Source of the DNA: Stenocarpella maydis
Lineage: Eukaryota > Ascomycota > Sordariomycetes > Diaporthales > Diaporthaceae
Direction of reading: 5' to 3'
DNA length: 64,000 nt
Assembly (NCBI GenBank): GCA_002270565.1
Contig: NQMI01000085.1
Location: 144,692-208,691, forward strand
Each line of letters starts with the position of its first letter. Within the stretch, counting starts at the first letter, position 1. Made by a program: the position numbers and the translations under genes. The notes under the pieces are model-generated. The model saw only the letters and a program-made list of their open reading frames with translations. It did no database searches and was not told where the DNA came from. Shown piece by piece: positions 34,405 to 46,475 of the stretch.

Positions 34405-36466
34405 CGAGGCACTTGCTTCAGAAGTTTGGGACAAGAAAAGAGCTGCCCCGGGTGTTGGTTGCCCGGCTCCGAGGGATCCTGTCGTGCCCAAGCGTGGGTG
34501 GCGGTCATCTCATTGCTCCCTTGGCTGCTTCTCGGTTCCGAGGACTGCTCCCTTGTGGGTTTCTCGGGTGAGTTTGTTGGTGTTGGAGGAGTTGGGATGA
34601 CTCTCAAGAACGCATGTCGGGATGGATTGCCGGCCCCTTGTTGATATGTGGGCGGGCTGGCCACCCCTCAACCCTCTAGGAGGTGGTTCATCTGCAGGGC
34701 ACGGCCACCGGCCTCACTCTTGCGGCTCCCTTCCTGGGCAACGGCAGTTCCGTCGTATGTGCATAAGCTTTGTACTGTGGTAACCTGTGGTAGGCCGCTC
34801 GCGTGTGGTTGAAGGGCGAGAGGCTAATTGATGCGTGATGGTAGGCCCGCCGGTAATAAATATGTGGTCGATGGCCAGTGGCATGCCTGTCTGCCTACAC
34901 ACTAATGCCTCATGGTGCGGTGTTGTTGCACAAGCATATTAGTGTACACATTTTATCTCGACTGCACTAGGTATGGTATGGTAATATCCTATCCGGGCTG
35001 CTATCCGCTTGGGAAGGACACTATTCCCCAGACTCTTGGGCTAGCAGTGCGTTGCCGGCGGACCCACCTGATGCTTCGTGAAGAGTGGCCCTTTGCCCTT
35101 TGCCATTTGTCACTTGTCATTTGTCGAGATGTGTGGGCAAAGTGGCACGCCCAGGGCTCGGGGGTGCCCACAGTATGCGATGCAGATGTGTGTGATGTCA
35201 GTGATTGACTGACTGGCTGACTGGATTGATCGAGTGTAATGCATGTGGGATTGACAGGCTGTGGAGGTGAGATTTGAGAACATGATCAGTACAGTCAGGC
35301 AGTTACAGTATATAGTACCCGGTCAACCAAGGCTATACCCAGTATAGTACCAAGTCAGCGCAATTCATGACACCGGAGCGCCAGCATTGATAATAATCCA
35401 CAATAATAATACGTCCCGGAGCAAGGGATCTTATTGATGATTCCTGTCGATGAGGGTGAGACCCGTGCCTCCTGCTCCTTTCCGGACCCCAGGCACAGAT
35501 CCCCCTTGATGACAGGTCTGGGAAGTCTGGGCCCGGAATCCATGCAAGCCACACTCATGCTTTCGTCACTCGTGCAGGCTGTGGTTGGTCTTTTTTTCTT
35601 CTTTCGTGGTTGTGGTTGCGACGGCTGCTATCGGGGCTGCTGTGCGGGGACAAAATATCAATAAAACATATGGAAAAAAATGACAACAATAATACTACTC
35701 ACATACATGCATCCACATATTTACAACACTCTCCCGTCTCCAGTCAAGCATTTATTTGCACATTAATCTCGGTCATGCCCAAGACCGAAAGCACTTGACC
35801 AGGCGAATCAATATCCCGTCTCGCATGTTCTCTTGCCAATCACGGCCGCCGTCCGCCGGTGATGAGGACTGGATGCCACGCCATGGGTGGGTTCATGTTC
35901 TGAAACCCGCTGGGCCAGTTGCAAGTGGTTTGAAGCGTATGTATGATGTATCCGAAGCATGCAACTCGAACCCTTTCCAACTTTCATACACGGGGCCAAT
36001 CCAAGACCCAAGACCAAGAAAGCCAAAGGCCCAAGCCCGAATACTGGCAGTATAGGCTGGAACAGACAAGGCAAACAAAGAGAGATAGAGCTGGCCCTCT
36101 GCCGCTGCCCTGCAACGAGGTTGCGGGGGTGACCCCTGCCGGGCCGTTCCCAGAAATCGCAGGAATCCCCCAAAAGGCAGTCCAAGCGTCGAGGGAAGGG
36201 GGCGTCACAGAAGAAAGCCAGCCTCCACTCGTGTCAACTTGCAGTGTTCAAGGTTGGTTCAATGTTGCGTTGCTGTACATACATCCAGACTCCACATTCA
36301 TGCCCCTCCCCCCTAAAACCATCCCCCCCCCCAATCCTGTCTTTCTTTTCCCGCTTCAGGCTTAGCGCCGTTGTAGTCGACCTCCCTCGTGGTCCTCCTG
36401 CCAGAGCCCGTTGTGCAATGTCGGATAGTGGCCTGGTGGTCACTGACTGGAGAGTCCGTCGTCAGT

Positions 36467-36525
36467 CAGCCAGCCCCAGCCCCAGCCCGAGCCCGAGCCC
36501 AGGCCCAAGCCCAAGCCCCAGCCCC
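36467..36525. repeat. degenerate CAGCCC hexamer array
   Basis: About nine units of CAGCCC, GAGCCC and AAGCCC type in direct order, in the far upstream region of the RING gene. Confidence 0.85.
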
Positions 36526-37186
36526 GAGAGCCCGTTGACCTGCTAGAGAGGACCTGGCCTGCTGGAGACTGGAGAACTGCAGGAGGGCAAGCGCTGCTCC
36601 TGCTGTAGCTGCGCCGCCCTCGCCCTGGCCCTCGCCCGCTTTTCACCCCCCTGCCCTGCCTGCCTTCCTCTACACTAGGCACACAAGAATCCAGCCAACC
36701 GCTCCAAACCTTGGCCAGGGTTTCATTTCATCACATTCTCTCCCATGCCAGCCTACCCGCCACTCTCACTCTCTCACCCACCCCAGTCAGGTCAAGTCAT
36801 TTACCTCCTCGGCTTCTCCTCCTCTTCTCCTCCTGCTGCTCCTGCTCCTCCTCACTCACACCAACCTCAAGTAACCCAAAACCCACCACCATCCCCGTCA
36901 GGATCCGGCTCCTCGACGGCCGGACAAAATACTCGTCGAGCAAGGTGGCTTGCGTTTTCCTGACAGATTGCTGATTTCCACCGCGGCTGGTCTCCGTCAA
37001 TGGACGAGGTTCAACCCGCCTCTTAATTGACTTCGCTGTGGGTTGCCGCGGCTCCTCGGTCGCTTAGGCGTGCCCCGTACGCCCTGAGCCCAACCACCAC
37101 AACCACACAGACAGCCCTGCATCCTCGAGAAATCTACACATCCGCTGGGCCCACATCACTCCGGGCCCTTGCTACCTTTTGCCGCC

Positions 37187-38817
37187 ATGTCCTTCGACAA
37201 CATCGACCTGGCCGGCCTGGCCAACATTGCCGTCCGCACCCTCCACCACGAGATTAGACAGGCCACCTCCAGCGCCTTCTCCAGCGCCTTCTCCTCGGCA
37301 ACCTCGTCGCCCGACCCAACACTGGCCTCGTCCACCGACTTCCTCTCCACGACTACTCCCATCGCCAGTCCAACGTCAACACCGCCTGGCGCCGGCAGCG
37401 GGAGTGGGGGCGATAATGGGAATGGCAGCGGAAACACGGGCAGCGGCCAGGGCTCCTCGCCACTGCTCTTCTTTGTCGCCCTCGGCTTTGGTGTGGTGTT
37501 TACGAACCTCTGGTGAGCATCTGGTGTCATGCTGCAGCCGCGCACCCTCCGTGCAGGTGGCACATTGTTCTAATTCGCCATGCGAACAGGATCATTGTCG
37601 GCGTTAAGTACTGCTTCCGCTACAATGCCAGGAATCGGAACATACGGATGACCGGCGAGGACGGCGAGCCCATCAACCTTGAGAACATGCCTCAGCACCC
37701 ACGCCGCAGACGTCGCGAGAAGAAGCTCATGACGATGGACGAGGTCAACGAGAAGTTCCCAATGATGAAATACAAAAACTGGGTCGCCAGCCGTGCTCAA
37801 GAAGGCTTGCCCACCCGTGGCGGTATTTCCCAGCCCCCAAGCCGAGCAAATAGTATTCGGGACGCCGACGGAATAATCCCCACCATCAAGGAGCGTGATT
37901 CGACAGAGGACAGGCCGGTGACCAGCGGGACTTCCCTCGCCAGAGAGACCACCAGTGAGCCAACCACGGAACATGCCGAGAAGGCCGCGCCTGCTCCTGC
38001 CGCGGCCGACGAGACACAGTCCACAACGACTCCTGCTGCTGCTGCCGCCGGCGCCACCACCGCACCAGCGAGGACCGGCAGCCCGGCTTCCGAGGACGAC
38101 CACTCCGAAGACGAGGACGAGCGTATACACGATGCCATCCCGCCAGACGCCCTCGAGTCGTCCGGGGACACTTGCGCTATCTGTATCGATACCCTGGAGG
38201 ATGATGACGACGTTCGCGGATTGACTTGTGGCCATGCCTTCCATGCTGTGTGTCTCGACCCATGGCTGACCAGTAGACGTGCCTGCTGCCCGCTCTGCAA
38301 GGCTGATTACTACACGCCTAAGCCCCGTCAGCCCCAACCCGAGGGTGTCGAGGGTACGCAAGTTGGACCGACAGTATCGATTGCTCAGGACCCGCGGACG
38401 AATAGGGCCAATATGCCCTCGCGGCCGGGAGTCGCGTGGATCTTTTCTGGCCGACGAGGACGGATGGGTCTACCGCAAATGGGTAGGAACAGGGATAATG
38501 GCTCTGGTCAACCCTCAGAAACTCAATCGCGCAGCGACAACACCGGAAGGCGGCAGCGGCAGCGACACAACCAGCAACAGCAACAGGGTGGTGGTGGCTT
38601 CTTCTCGCGATCAGGAACCCAACCGTCGTCACGTTCGGCTGCTACCACCGACAACGCCGCAGCGGCTCAACCGCGGTCTGGGGGTTTCCTGTCCTCAATT
38701 CGGCAACAGATGCCCAGGTTTGGACGCTCCGCAACCACCCAAGACCAGTCGGCCGCAAACGCACAAGTGACACCATCGGCTTTGGAGGCCGGCACGCGTG
38801 CGGATGCGGCAAGATGA
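37187..38817 (+). CDS. membrane-anchored RING-H2 finger protein (probable E3 ubiquitin ligase)
   Basis: Two exons, 37187-37512 and 37590-38817, giving 517 residues. The start ATG has the context GCCGCCATGT. Residues 1-88 are Ser/Thr/Gly-rich. One hydrophobic helix spans about 91-117, across the exon junction. The central part is Ala/Pro/Thr-rich with an acidic run before the RING. The RING-H2 (about 304-345) shows CAIC, CGHAFHAVC and CPLC, so all eight zinc ligands are present. A low-complexity Gln/Ser/Arg-rich tail follows. RING-H2 proteins recruit E2 enzymes for ubiquitin transfer; a single helix plus a cytosolic RING suggests action at a membrane, which one is unknown. I do not recognise a named orthologue. 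Confidence 0.85.
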
Positions 38818-39677
38818 CAGGCACCAGATATTTAGATTATGAATTTGACGTTACTTTGCCACAAAGAAATGGAGCCGCTCTCAGTACATTTGTCGGACTC
38901 GTCGGCCATTAATCGACGTTGTATATCAACTCATCTCAACCAGCAGCCCAAATATGGGATCTGTCTCGATTTTGACCATGGACTGGATTAATCTCAGTCT
39001 CCTGCTAATTTGCTGCGAGAGATAGCTGCGCGGCGGCCAAGCTGGGGCCCTCATTATTTTACTAACATACGTATCACATATCGAAGTGACATCACACCCC
39101 CCGTCATACGCAGCGGAAATTTTGGTCGTCGGCGCGTCGCTCGTCCCGCGGAAGCATGCGCCCCAGCAGATTAGATGCTCATGGGGGGGTTGGGGGGGGG
39201 TGTGTGCAGGTCACAGGATTTCAGGGTTTTGTTTTTTAACGTTCGGTTCAGAGACCAGGCTATGGACAGGTGTGAAGGTAAGGGAGGCATGGAAGACAAG
39301 CATGGGTGGCGAGACGGTTCGGAAAGCAAAGCGCCCTGACGTTTACTATTTCTCATGCCGGCTGTCTTGAATGAGTGATTTTTCTGCAGGGAGTTGTGAG
39401 TCGTATCTGTTGTGTGCTGGGGACATGGGCGTTGCATCTGAGGGCGGGCCAGTCTGTCATTTACTACTGAATGGGAAACCCTACCCGCCGACGCTGATAG
39501 GCACGGACGGGAAACAAAACAATATGTCTTGTCCGCCCAGTTTTTCTGGCCCCGGTGATGTGTCGATGTTGAGGACTCTGTCTGGGTGCGAGTATAGGTG
39601 CTTTTTATGCTACGCCTATGCTACAGAGCCAGCCACCCTCATCCTCACGCAATCCCCCTCCCTCTAATCTCTGCTCT
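38818..39677. other. intergenic between convergent genes
   Basis: The 3' regions of the RING gene (+) and the GPALPP gene (-) meet here. No gene seen. Confidence 0.5.
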
Positions 39678-40787
39678 TCACAAGTAGTTCCCCTTCTGGA
39701 ACCTCCCGCCAAAGCCAGAGGCCCTGTTTAGCAGCTCCTTGCGCTGCGACGCCGTGATCTTCATGCCGAGGCCCATGTCCTTCTCGCGGTCGAAGGCCCT
39801 CTTGCTCGGGTCGTCGTCATCCTCGTCGTCATCGCCAGCGCCGGCCCCGAGCTTCTTGCCGCCACCGGCCCTGTCCTTCTTCTTGGCGGACTGGTGCTCC
39901 TCGTAGAGGCTCCTGCCCCGCGTCTGCTCGGTGAACGCGCGGATCCTTTCCTGCTCCACTGCCGCCGCCGCCGCCGCCGCCGCCATTCCTCCGCCTTTGC
40001 CTTTGCCCTGGCCTGGTCCTGATGCGGATGACCGGCCGCCCTCACCGCCGCCGCCGCGCCCCAGCACGGCGTCCGCGAGCCGCCTCGCCTTCTCCTCGGG
40101 CGTCTCCGTCCAGATCTTGCTTATCCCCCCGCCTTCCGAGGGCCGCGACGTGGCGCCCGCGCCGCTCGCGAACTTGCGCGCCCGGATCTTGGTCGGGTCC
40201 CGCTCCTGGTACCCCGTCGGCTCGGGCGGGGCGAGCATCCAGTCGTCCCGGGCGGGCTTCTCCTTCTCTGGAGGTGGCGCCGCCGCGGAGCCCGGTGTGA
40301 TGTTGCGGTTTGAAGGTGCGGCGCCCGGGAGGGCGGGCCCGTAGTCGTCGTCAGAGTCTGAGCCCGACTCCGAGTCTGGCCCTGTCGTGGGCCGCGTGGT
40401 GAGGTCTGCGGGAGCGGGCGCGGGGCCCATGACGCGCCTTGGTTGTTGAGTGCTGGGCTTGGACGTTCCTGCTGGTGGTGGCGGTGCCGGGCCTGTGTCT
40501 TCATCGTCGGAACCGGAACTCAGGGTGATCTCGTCTGTGTTGCTGCCGCGGGGCGGTACCGTTGGCCCTATTGGTGGTCTCTGGGGGCCGGCTTTGGTTG
40601 CGGGTGCTGCACTGGGCGGGCGTGGTCCGTAGCCATCATCTGAGTCGCTGTCCTCGCCGCCTAGCGCTATCTCGTCCTCATTGTTGGGCCTCAAGGTCTT
40701 TGCTGATGGTGAGTCGGGGCTCTCGTCCTCGGGGTTGCGCTTGCGCTTGGTGAGGTGTGGTGGTAGTTGGGGCCCAATTGACGACAT
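39678..40787 (-). CDS. GPALPP motif / DUF3752 protein
   Basis: A single exon of 369 residues. The N-terminus MSSIGPQLPPHL carries the first GPALPP-like motif. Others recur between stretches of acidic Ser/Asp residues (DGYGPRPP, IGPTVPP, MGPAPAPAD, DYGPALPGA). The C-terminal half matches DUF3752: RDDWMLAPPEP, KIWTETPEEKARRL, an Ala/Gly-rich insert, then a Lys-rich part ending in FGGRFQKGNYL. A KRKR-type basic run near residue 15 could be a nuclear signal. The human relative is GPALPP1; its role is not well defined. The domain insert with poly-Ala (encoded by repeated GCC/GCG) is a local feature. The gene is divergent from VPS8, with 561 bases between starts. Confidence 0.85.
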   Translation of the reverse strand: MSSIGPQLPPHLTKRKRNPEDESPDSPSAKTLRPNNEDEIALGGEDSDSDDGYGPRPPSAAPATKAGPQRPPIGPTVPPRGSNTDEITLSSGSDDEDTGPAPPPPAGTSKPSTQQPRRVMGPAPAPADLTTRPTTGPDSESGSDSDDDYGPALPGAAPSNRNITPGSAAAPPPEKEKPARDDWMLAPPEPTGYQERDPTKIRARKFASGAGATSRPSEGGGISKIWTETPEEKARRLADAVLGRGGGGEGGRSSASGPGQGKGKGGGMAAAAAAAAVEQERIRAFTEQTRGRSLYEEHQSAKKKDRAGGGKKLGAGAGDDDEDDDDPSKRAFDREKDMGLGMKITASQRKELLNRASGFGGRFQKGNYL

Positions 40788-41348
40788 GCTTGGGATCAGG
40801 ATTCCCTTACGGAATTTTCAAGGCTTCTTTGGAGAATATGGCCTTCTCTGGGTATGAGGCGCGAAGAAACGTGTTGGTGCAGTGGACAATGGTCTATGTG
40901 TTTGGTCAGTCTATGTACGGAGTACCTTAAAAAAGGAACTGGAGCGCATGCATTGCCCCAGACAAGTGCTGTCCAGGGTGTCCTTATCTTACCCGTAGAC
41001 AAGGTCGCTATACCCCTGCGGCGCAGTCTAGTGTAGCTGCAGGTAGCTCTCGGTGGGCTGGGATGGAGGACAGGCAGAGGAATGAGGACGCTGAATAGTC
41101 CACTCACTTACACCAACCCGCTCGAGAAAAAACCACCGTCCGCCCCAGTTGCCAGACCGCCGGTTCCCATGCGGCCGTGCCTCCAACTTGTGTGAAACAA
41201 GCCCTGCTGCTGAAGCCACCGCCCAGCTTGCCAAGTGACTGACCTCTCTGGCACCTGCGCGTCATCCCACCGCAGCGACCCGAGCTCCGGACACTCTGGA
41301 GCAAACCACCACTAAGCTCGGAGCCATGCGCAGCAGGAGTCCGTCTCG
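40788..41348. promoter_or_regulatory. bidirectional promoter region, GPALPP gene / VPS8
   Basis: This 561-base interval separates two divergent starts, so both promoters lie here. No TATA box is obvious. The last 23 bases contain the VPS8 upstream ORF. Confidence 0.5.
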
Positions 41349-41352
41349 ATGA
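41326..41352 (+). promoter_or_regulatory. upstream ORF overlapping the VPS8 start
   Basis: ATG at 41326 opens an eight-codon reading frame (MRSRSPSR) whose TGA stop at 41350-41352 overlaps the main ATG at 41349-41351 as ATGA. This layout allows termination and reinitiation, so it may tune VPS8 translation. It depends on the transcript starting upstream of 41326. Confidence 0.5.
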
Positions 41353-44300
41353 GCGCATCATCAGAGGAGAGGGATGATGCGGCCGGGGAGGAGATGAGCG
41401 ATATGGCCGACGCCCCTCCGCTCCAAGATGTCGGCGACGAGCAGGAGCAGGCCTCAGCAGACGAGGCCACCAACCACCACATCTCCGACCTGCTAGAGGA
41501 GGAGCGACAGCAGGACTCAACGCTTCCGCCCGAGGAGAACGGCATCGCCCACAGGTACAAGAAACTTGCTGAAGAGGAGCTCGAGGCCGCGTCCGACAAT
41601 GGCTCTGTAGACGCGCTCCCCAAGAGGGCCGGGAGTCCCGTCGACTCCACGGTGTCTATTCCGGATCGCTCCCCTTCTGTTCAGGTAACACGCGCTGCGC
41701 CTCCCCACTCTTGAGATGCTCGAGCCAAAGTCTAACAACACTGCCAGGGCTCTGGCGTCTCCTCTCCCAGCAGCAGCGTCCTCCCGTCGCTCGCCTCGAG
41801 AACCCGACTGGGAAGCCCGACCCCGTCCTTTCGACCTTTCGACCGACGCTTCCAGTCCCGGATCGCCTCGCCGAGCAACCTGCCTCCGAGGCCGGCCTCC
41901 CCGGCATTCCTGGCGAGCCACAGCCGCCATGCCTCCCTGACTAGCCAGATCCTCCTGGACACTGGCGACACCGAGTCTCCTTCTCCGCCGTGGGAAGTTG
42001 TAAGGTGGACCAAACTGAGGAAGATCAACGGGTCGGCCTTCTCAGAAGTTGGCAAACGCAACTTTGGATCCCCGACGTGCATCGCTGTCTCGACCCACAT
42101 AGTCCTCGGGACCTCCAAGGGCATAATATTAATGTTTGACTACAACCAAAATCTGAAGATGATCATTGGGCCGGGGACGAAAGCTGTCGAGTGCGGCGCC
42201 ATCGTCTCGATCGCAATATCAGCGGACCACACAACCTTGGGCGGCGGCCATGCTGATGGGAGCATCTTCACCTGGGACACCTCCCGGGCATCTCGCCCCT
42301 TCCTGCATATTCCTCCGCTGGACGCCGCGCAGTCGCAGAACCGCACCGTTGATGGCCACATGCCAGGGGTGGCCATCGCTCACCTGGGCTTCCTGGGCAC
42401 GCGGCATACCGCTCTTGTGTCGGCCGACAATCGAGGCATGGCCTTCTCGCACCTTGCAACGCGGGGCACTGGGTCTTTCGGTCGGACGGTCAAGACAACT
42501 AGGATATTAGGACGGTATCCAGACTCGAAGCCTCCCACGTCGGGCAAGACTCTGAAGCCTAGTACGGTCCTGGCTTTCGCCCCTTTGCCTCTCGGTACCA
42601 TCGAGCGCGCCACAGATAGCATGGGTTTGACTGCAATGCTGACGCCCTACCTATTGGTCATCGTGTCGACCACCCCCATTGCCCAGACGCAGCACAAGTC
42701 GGCGAGGCCTAAGGAAGTTGCCGCCCATAGTGCCATGACAGGGTGCCTGGCGTGGTTCCCCGCCGTGAAGTTGAAGATTGCCGACCCCGTAACTGGCAGC
42801 CAGATTGCAAAAGCGAAGCTTGTGTACTGCTGGTCCAACGTCCTGACCGTGTTGGACGTCGAGGAAATATCCGCCGAGGACAAGGACAAACCGCCAAGTC
42901 TCAAATTCAAAGCAAGGAGCAGATGGAAATGCGAAGAGGCCATCGTCGCCGTGCAATGGCTGAGCCGGTCCGTGCTGGCAGTCCTTACGATCAGCCAGAG
43001 GTTGATCGTTCTGGAGGACAGGAGCATGCGGATGACGGAGGCGTTCGACCTCATAGGGCGGCACATATATCACGTCGATCTCTTTTCGAAACAGCTTCAC
43101 ACTCTGGTTGAGCAGCTTGACGAGGAGGACACTTCCATGCACGGTGTGGTGGCCGACGCCTTCTACATGAGCTTCAAGGCTTACAAGAATCGAATATTTC
43201 TCTTGGGGTTCAACGATGTCTCCATCGGAGCACTTTCCAACTGGGCGGATCGCCTCATCGCGCTGATGGAGAATGGCGATTATGTGGGCGCCATCAAGCT
43301 AGCCACGCTCTACTACACGGGTGACGCAGACAAGCTCACAGTGGGGTTGCCAGAAAACACCGAGGTCCGGCACACCATGGTCAAAGACAAGCTCCTGGAG
43401 CTTATGAGCGCATCCTTGAAGTATGCCTTTGGCCAGCGGCAGAGGGACCCTGAGGCTGTGGACGACAGTCAGCTGCAGGAGCTCTGCGAGACCTGCTTTA
43501 CTGCATGTCATAGCATTGACAACATCGACTTCCTGTTTGACAACATGCACGAGTGGTTTGAAGAGGCGGGCGTTGAGGGTATCTTCCTCGAAACCATGGA
43601 GTCATACATACTGGAAAGGACAATCTCGTCGGTACCACCCACAGTCGTGAAAGGCATGGTCGCTCACTTCGTCGGCAAGGGGCTGGAGAGTCGGCTCGAG
43701 GAGATGATCTGCCACATGGAAACAGCCACCATGGACCTGGACCAGGTCATTAGTCTTTGCAGACAACATGGCCTCTATGATGCCCTCATCTATGTCTGGA
43801 ACCAGGCGCTTGACGACTACATCACGCCGCTCATCGACCTCCTGACGCTATTGATACCCTTGATGCGCGAGGCTGACGGCGAGGTTTCGAGAAACGTCTT
43901 GGATGAGGAAGCATCCAGCGTCAACGCCCTCAAGATATTCCCGTACCTCTCCTACACCCTAACGAGTCGAGTCTACCCAACTGGCGAGACGATCGAACAT
44001 GAACGATCTATGAAGGCGAAAGCAGAGCTCTACTGGTTCCTTTTTTCTGGAAAGAGTATAGTGTGGCCCAAAGGAAGCAACAAGCGTTTCCACACCCGGC
44101 CTAGTCAGACTGATGAGCCATCGTTCCCATATCTTCGAATGATCCTAAAGTTCGATGCACCAAGTTTTCTGAGCTCACTGAACGAAGCATTCGAGGACTC
44201 GTTCCTGAACGACTCTCCGGAGAAGCAGGTCAATGGCGGTGCGAGGGGTGATCTGCCGGAAGAGCAGATCTTTGGGCTCACAGTTGATCGTCAGTACATT

Positions 44301-46475
44301 GTTTCCATCCTGATTGAGATCATGAATCCGAATGATTTCGCGGCTGAGGACACCATCTACCTGGACATGTTCATCGCAAGGAACCTGCCCAAGTACCCGC
44401 AGTACCTGCTTCTCCCAGGCTCGGCACTGACAAAGGTGTTGACTGGACTTTGCAACTTTCCAGGAGCCGACCTCGCAGATGACGCCCAGTTGAGTGCTGA
44501 ATACCTGCTGTCTGTATACAACCCGTCCGACCTTCCCACGCTTATGCCACTGTTCAAAAGGGCCGGGTTCTATCGAATCTTGAAGAGACAGTACAGGCTC
44601 GACAAGCAATACGGCAAGCTGTTGCAGACGTACTTTGAGGACCCAGACGACAAAGATACAACATTTGACTGCATTGCAAACTGCCTGCGCCCACAGGCGG
44701 GGCTCTCCAAACGCCAGGTCGGGGAGGTGCACCAGGTTATCCGCGAAAACTCGAGAGACTTGGTTTGGCTAGGTCCTTCACGGGCGGCCAGGGTGGTGGA
44801 TCTCTACGCGCCCGAGCTACATCGCCACATACTGGACTCGACGACCGACGAGCCCGAGTTGCAGTACAATTACCTCAAAGCCATCCTGGAGCCCGCTGTC
44901 GAGCGCACGGAAGACTTCAAGCCATCGGCCGAAAGGGATGTAATCGAGCAATATGTGCAGCTCATGTGCAGGTATGAGCCCGCCCATGTCTCAGACTACG
45001 TAGGGATCGTGCAGTCCACCAACTTGCGGTTAGACAAGCTTCTACCGACCATGGAGGAGACTGGCGTCATCGATGCAGCGGTTGTGTTGATGGCACGTGA
45101 GGGCCAAACGCACGAAGCTATGGACAGGCTTGTCAAGCAGTTAAACACGCTCGAGTCTGGCCTGCGGGGTCTCCTTACTAGCACCGAGGAGGAAGACGCA
45201 GCTATCGATCTGCATTCTCCAACGGCAGATTTTCTAATAGGCCTGCAACAGTATACACATGTGGGCATCTGGCTGTGTCAAGGGCAGACCAAGACGGCAA
45301 AGAGATTGACGGCTGGGCAACGCAAGAAAAAGCCAGCGTCCACGGACAATCTATCACCAGATGAGGAAATGTGGCTCAGCCTCATTGATGCCACAGTCCA
45401 AATTACCCGCCGCCTGTTGATCTCGGTCCAAAACATGGCCAACCAAGCGGCTGCAAAAGCCGAAAAGGGCAAGCAGGCCAACGGAGTTGACGCACACCAA
45501 GACACGGAGAAACTGGTGGGGCTCCTCCGGTCCCTCGTCCAGCACACCTTCACGGCCCTCCTCGCCGCCACGTCTACGCCCTCGACACACCAGCCGAGCG
45601 GGTCAACCCGCGTCCTCTCGACCACGGCCTCCGCCGTGGGCGACAACCTCACCTTTCTCCGCATCCTGCGGGCCTTCCTCGCCAAGGCGGCGGCCTCGTC
45701 GCCCACGCTTGCCGACCTCCGCGCCGTGCTGCAGTCCATTTTCTCCGCCTACGCCTACGAGGAGTCGATCCTGCGGCTGTCGAACCGCCTCCTCGAGCGC
45801 AGCCTCTTCGTGAGCGTCCGGCAGGCGACGGAGCTCCGCCAGCGCGGGTGGAGGCCCCGCGGGTCGACGTGTGAGGCGTGTGGGGCTCGGGTCTGGGGGC
45901 CCGGGGCGATCTCACCGGGCATCATTGACGCGTGGGAGGAGAAGGTGGCTGCTGAGGAGAAGAGGCGCAGGGCGAGGCTCGCCGGGGTCCTGGGCCGCAC
46001 GGCTGAGCGCGGGAAGGCGAGGGAGAAGGTCGGGCGGGAGGGCATGATGGTGCTTGATTTTGGCGGCGGCGCGGGAGGGTCCTCCGGCTTTGATGGCGGC
46101 GGCGGCGGCGGCGCGAGGGGGAAGGGCAAGGACTCGTCCGTGCCGATGACACCCGAGTCGTTCGAGGCTAGGACGCCGGACCACCGGGGCGAGGGGTCGC
46201 CGCCTGAGGACGATGATGCCAGACAGAAGGAGGAGTCTGCGTCACAGCAGCAGCAGCAGCAGCAGCAGTCGCAACAACAGGGCGGGTCCGCCGCCGGGGC
46301 GCAGCAGCCGGGGGCTGGTGGTGGGTATTGGCCGCTGGTGGTGCTGGCGTGCCGGCACATCTACCACCAGAACTGCCTGGAGGCGCTGCAGCCGCGGGAC
46401 GAGGCGACGGGGGCGAGGAGGCATGTCGACGAGTACGGGAGGGAGAGGGAATATAGGTGTCCCATTGATGGGTAG
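41349..46475 (+). CDS. VPS8: CORVET complex subunit Vps8
   Basis: Two exons, 41349-41684 and 41748-46475, giving 1687 residues. An acidic, Ser-rich N-terminus of about 160 residues precedes a beta-propeller region (about 170-470) that includes VVRWTKLRKINGSAFSEVGKRNFGSPTCIAVS, TSKGIILMFDYNQ and GHADGSIFTWD. A long helical solenoid of the Vps8/clathrin-repeat type follows (about 500-1400). The C-terminal RING is split: CEACGARVWG at about 1487, a ~150-residue Gly/Gln-rich insert, then CRHIYHQNC at about 1646 and a terminal CPIDG. Vps8 is the CORVET-specific subunit that binds Rab5 and tethers early endosomes. The final Cys pair of the RING is incomplete as read. The first intron joins SVQ to GSGVSS without changing frame. 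Confidence 0.9.

Larger units (their letters stand above)
31451..37186. other. 5.7-kb gene-free interval between divergent genes
   Basis: Normal GC content but no frame that reads like protein on either strand. It holds a (CA)10 microsatellite, a G/T-rich heptamer array, a CAGCCC-type hexamer array and several T-rich runs. It includes the upstream regions of the cyclophilin and RING genes. A long non-coding RNA or a large regulatory region is possible but not shown by the sequence. Confidence 0.45.

Noticed and set aside
34078..34664. Long frames rich in Phe/Gly/Leu/Trp or Lys/Pro/Asn/Thr on both strands
   Set aside because: They are translations of the GGTTTTT/GGGTTTT array; open frames arise because the repeat has no stops in those phases.
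45755..46360. Long antisense frames inside VPS8 and inside other GC-rich genes (for example 55041-56366, 48790-47900)
   Set aside because: GC-rich genes lack stops in other frames; these are Pro/Arg/Ala-rich shadows without family features.
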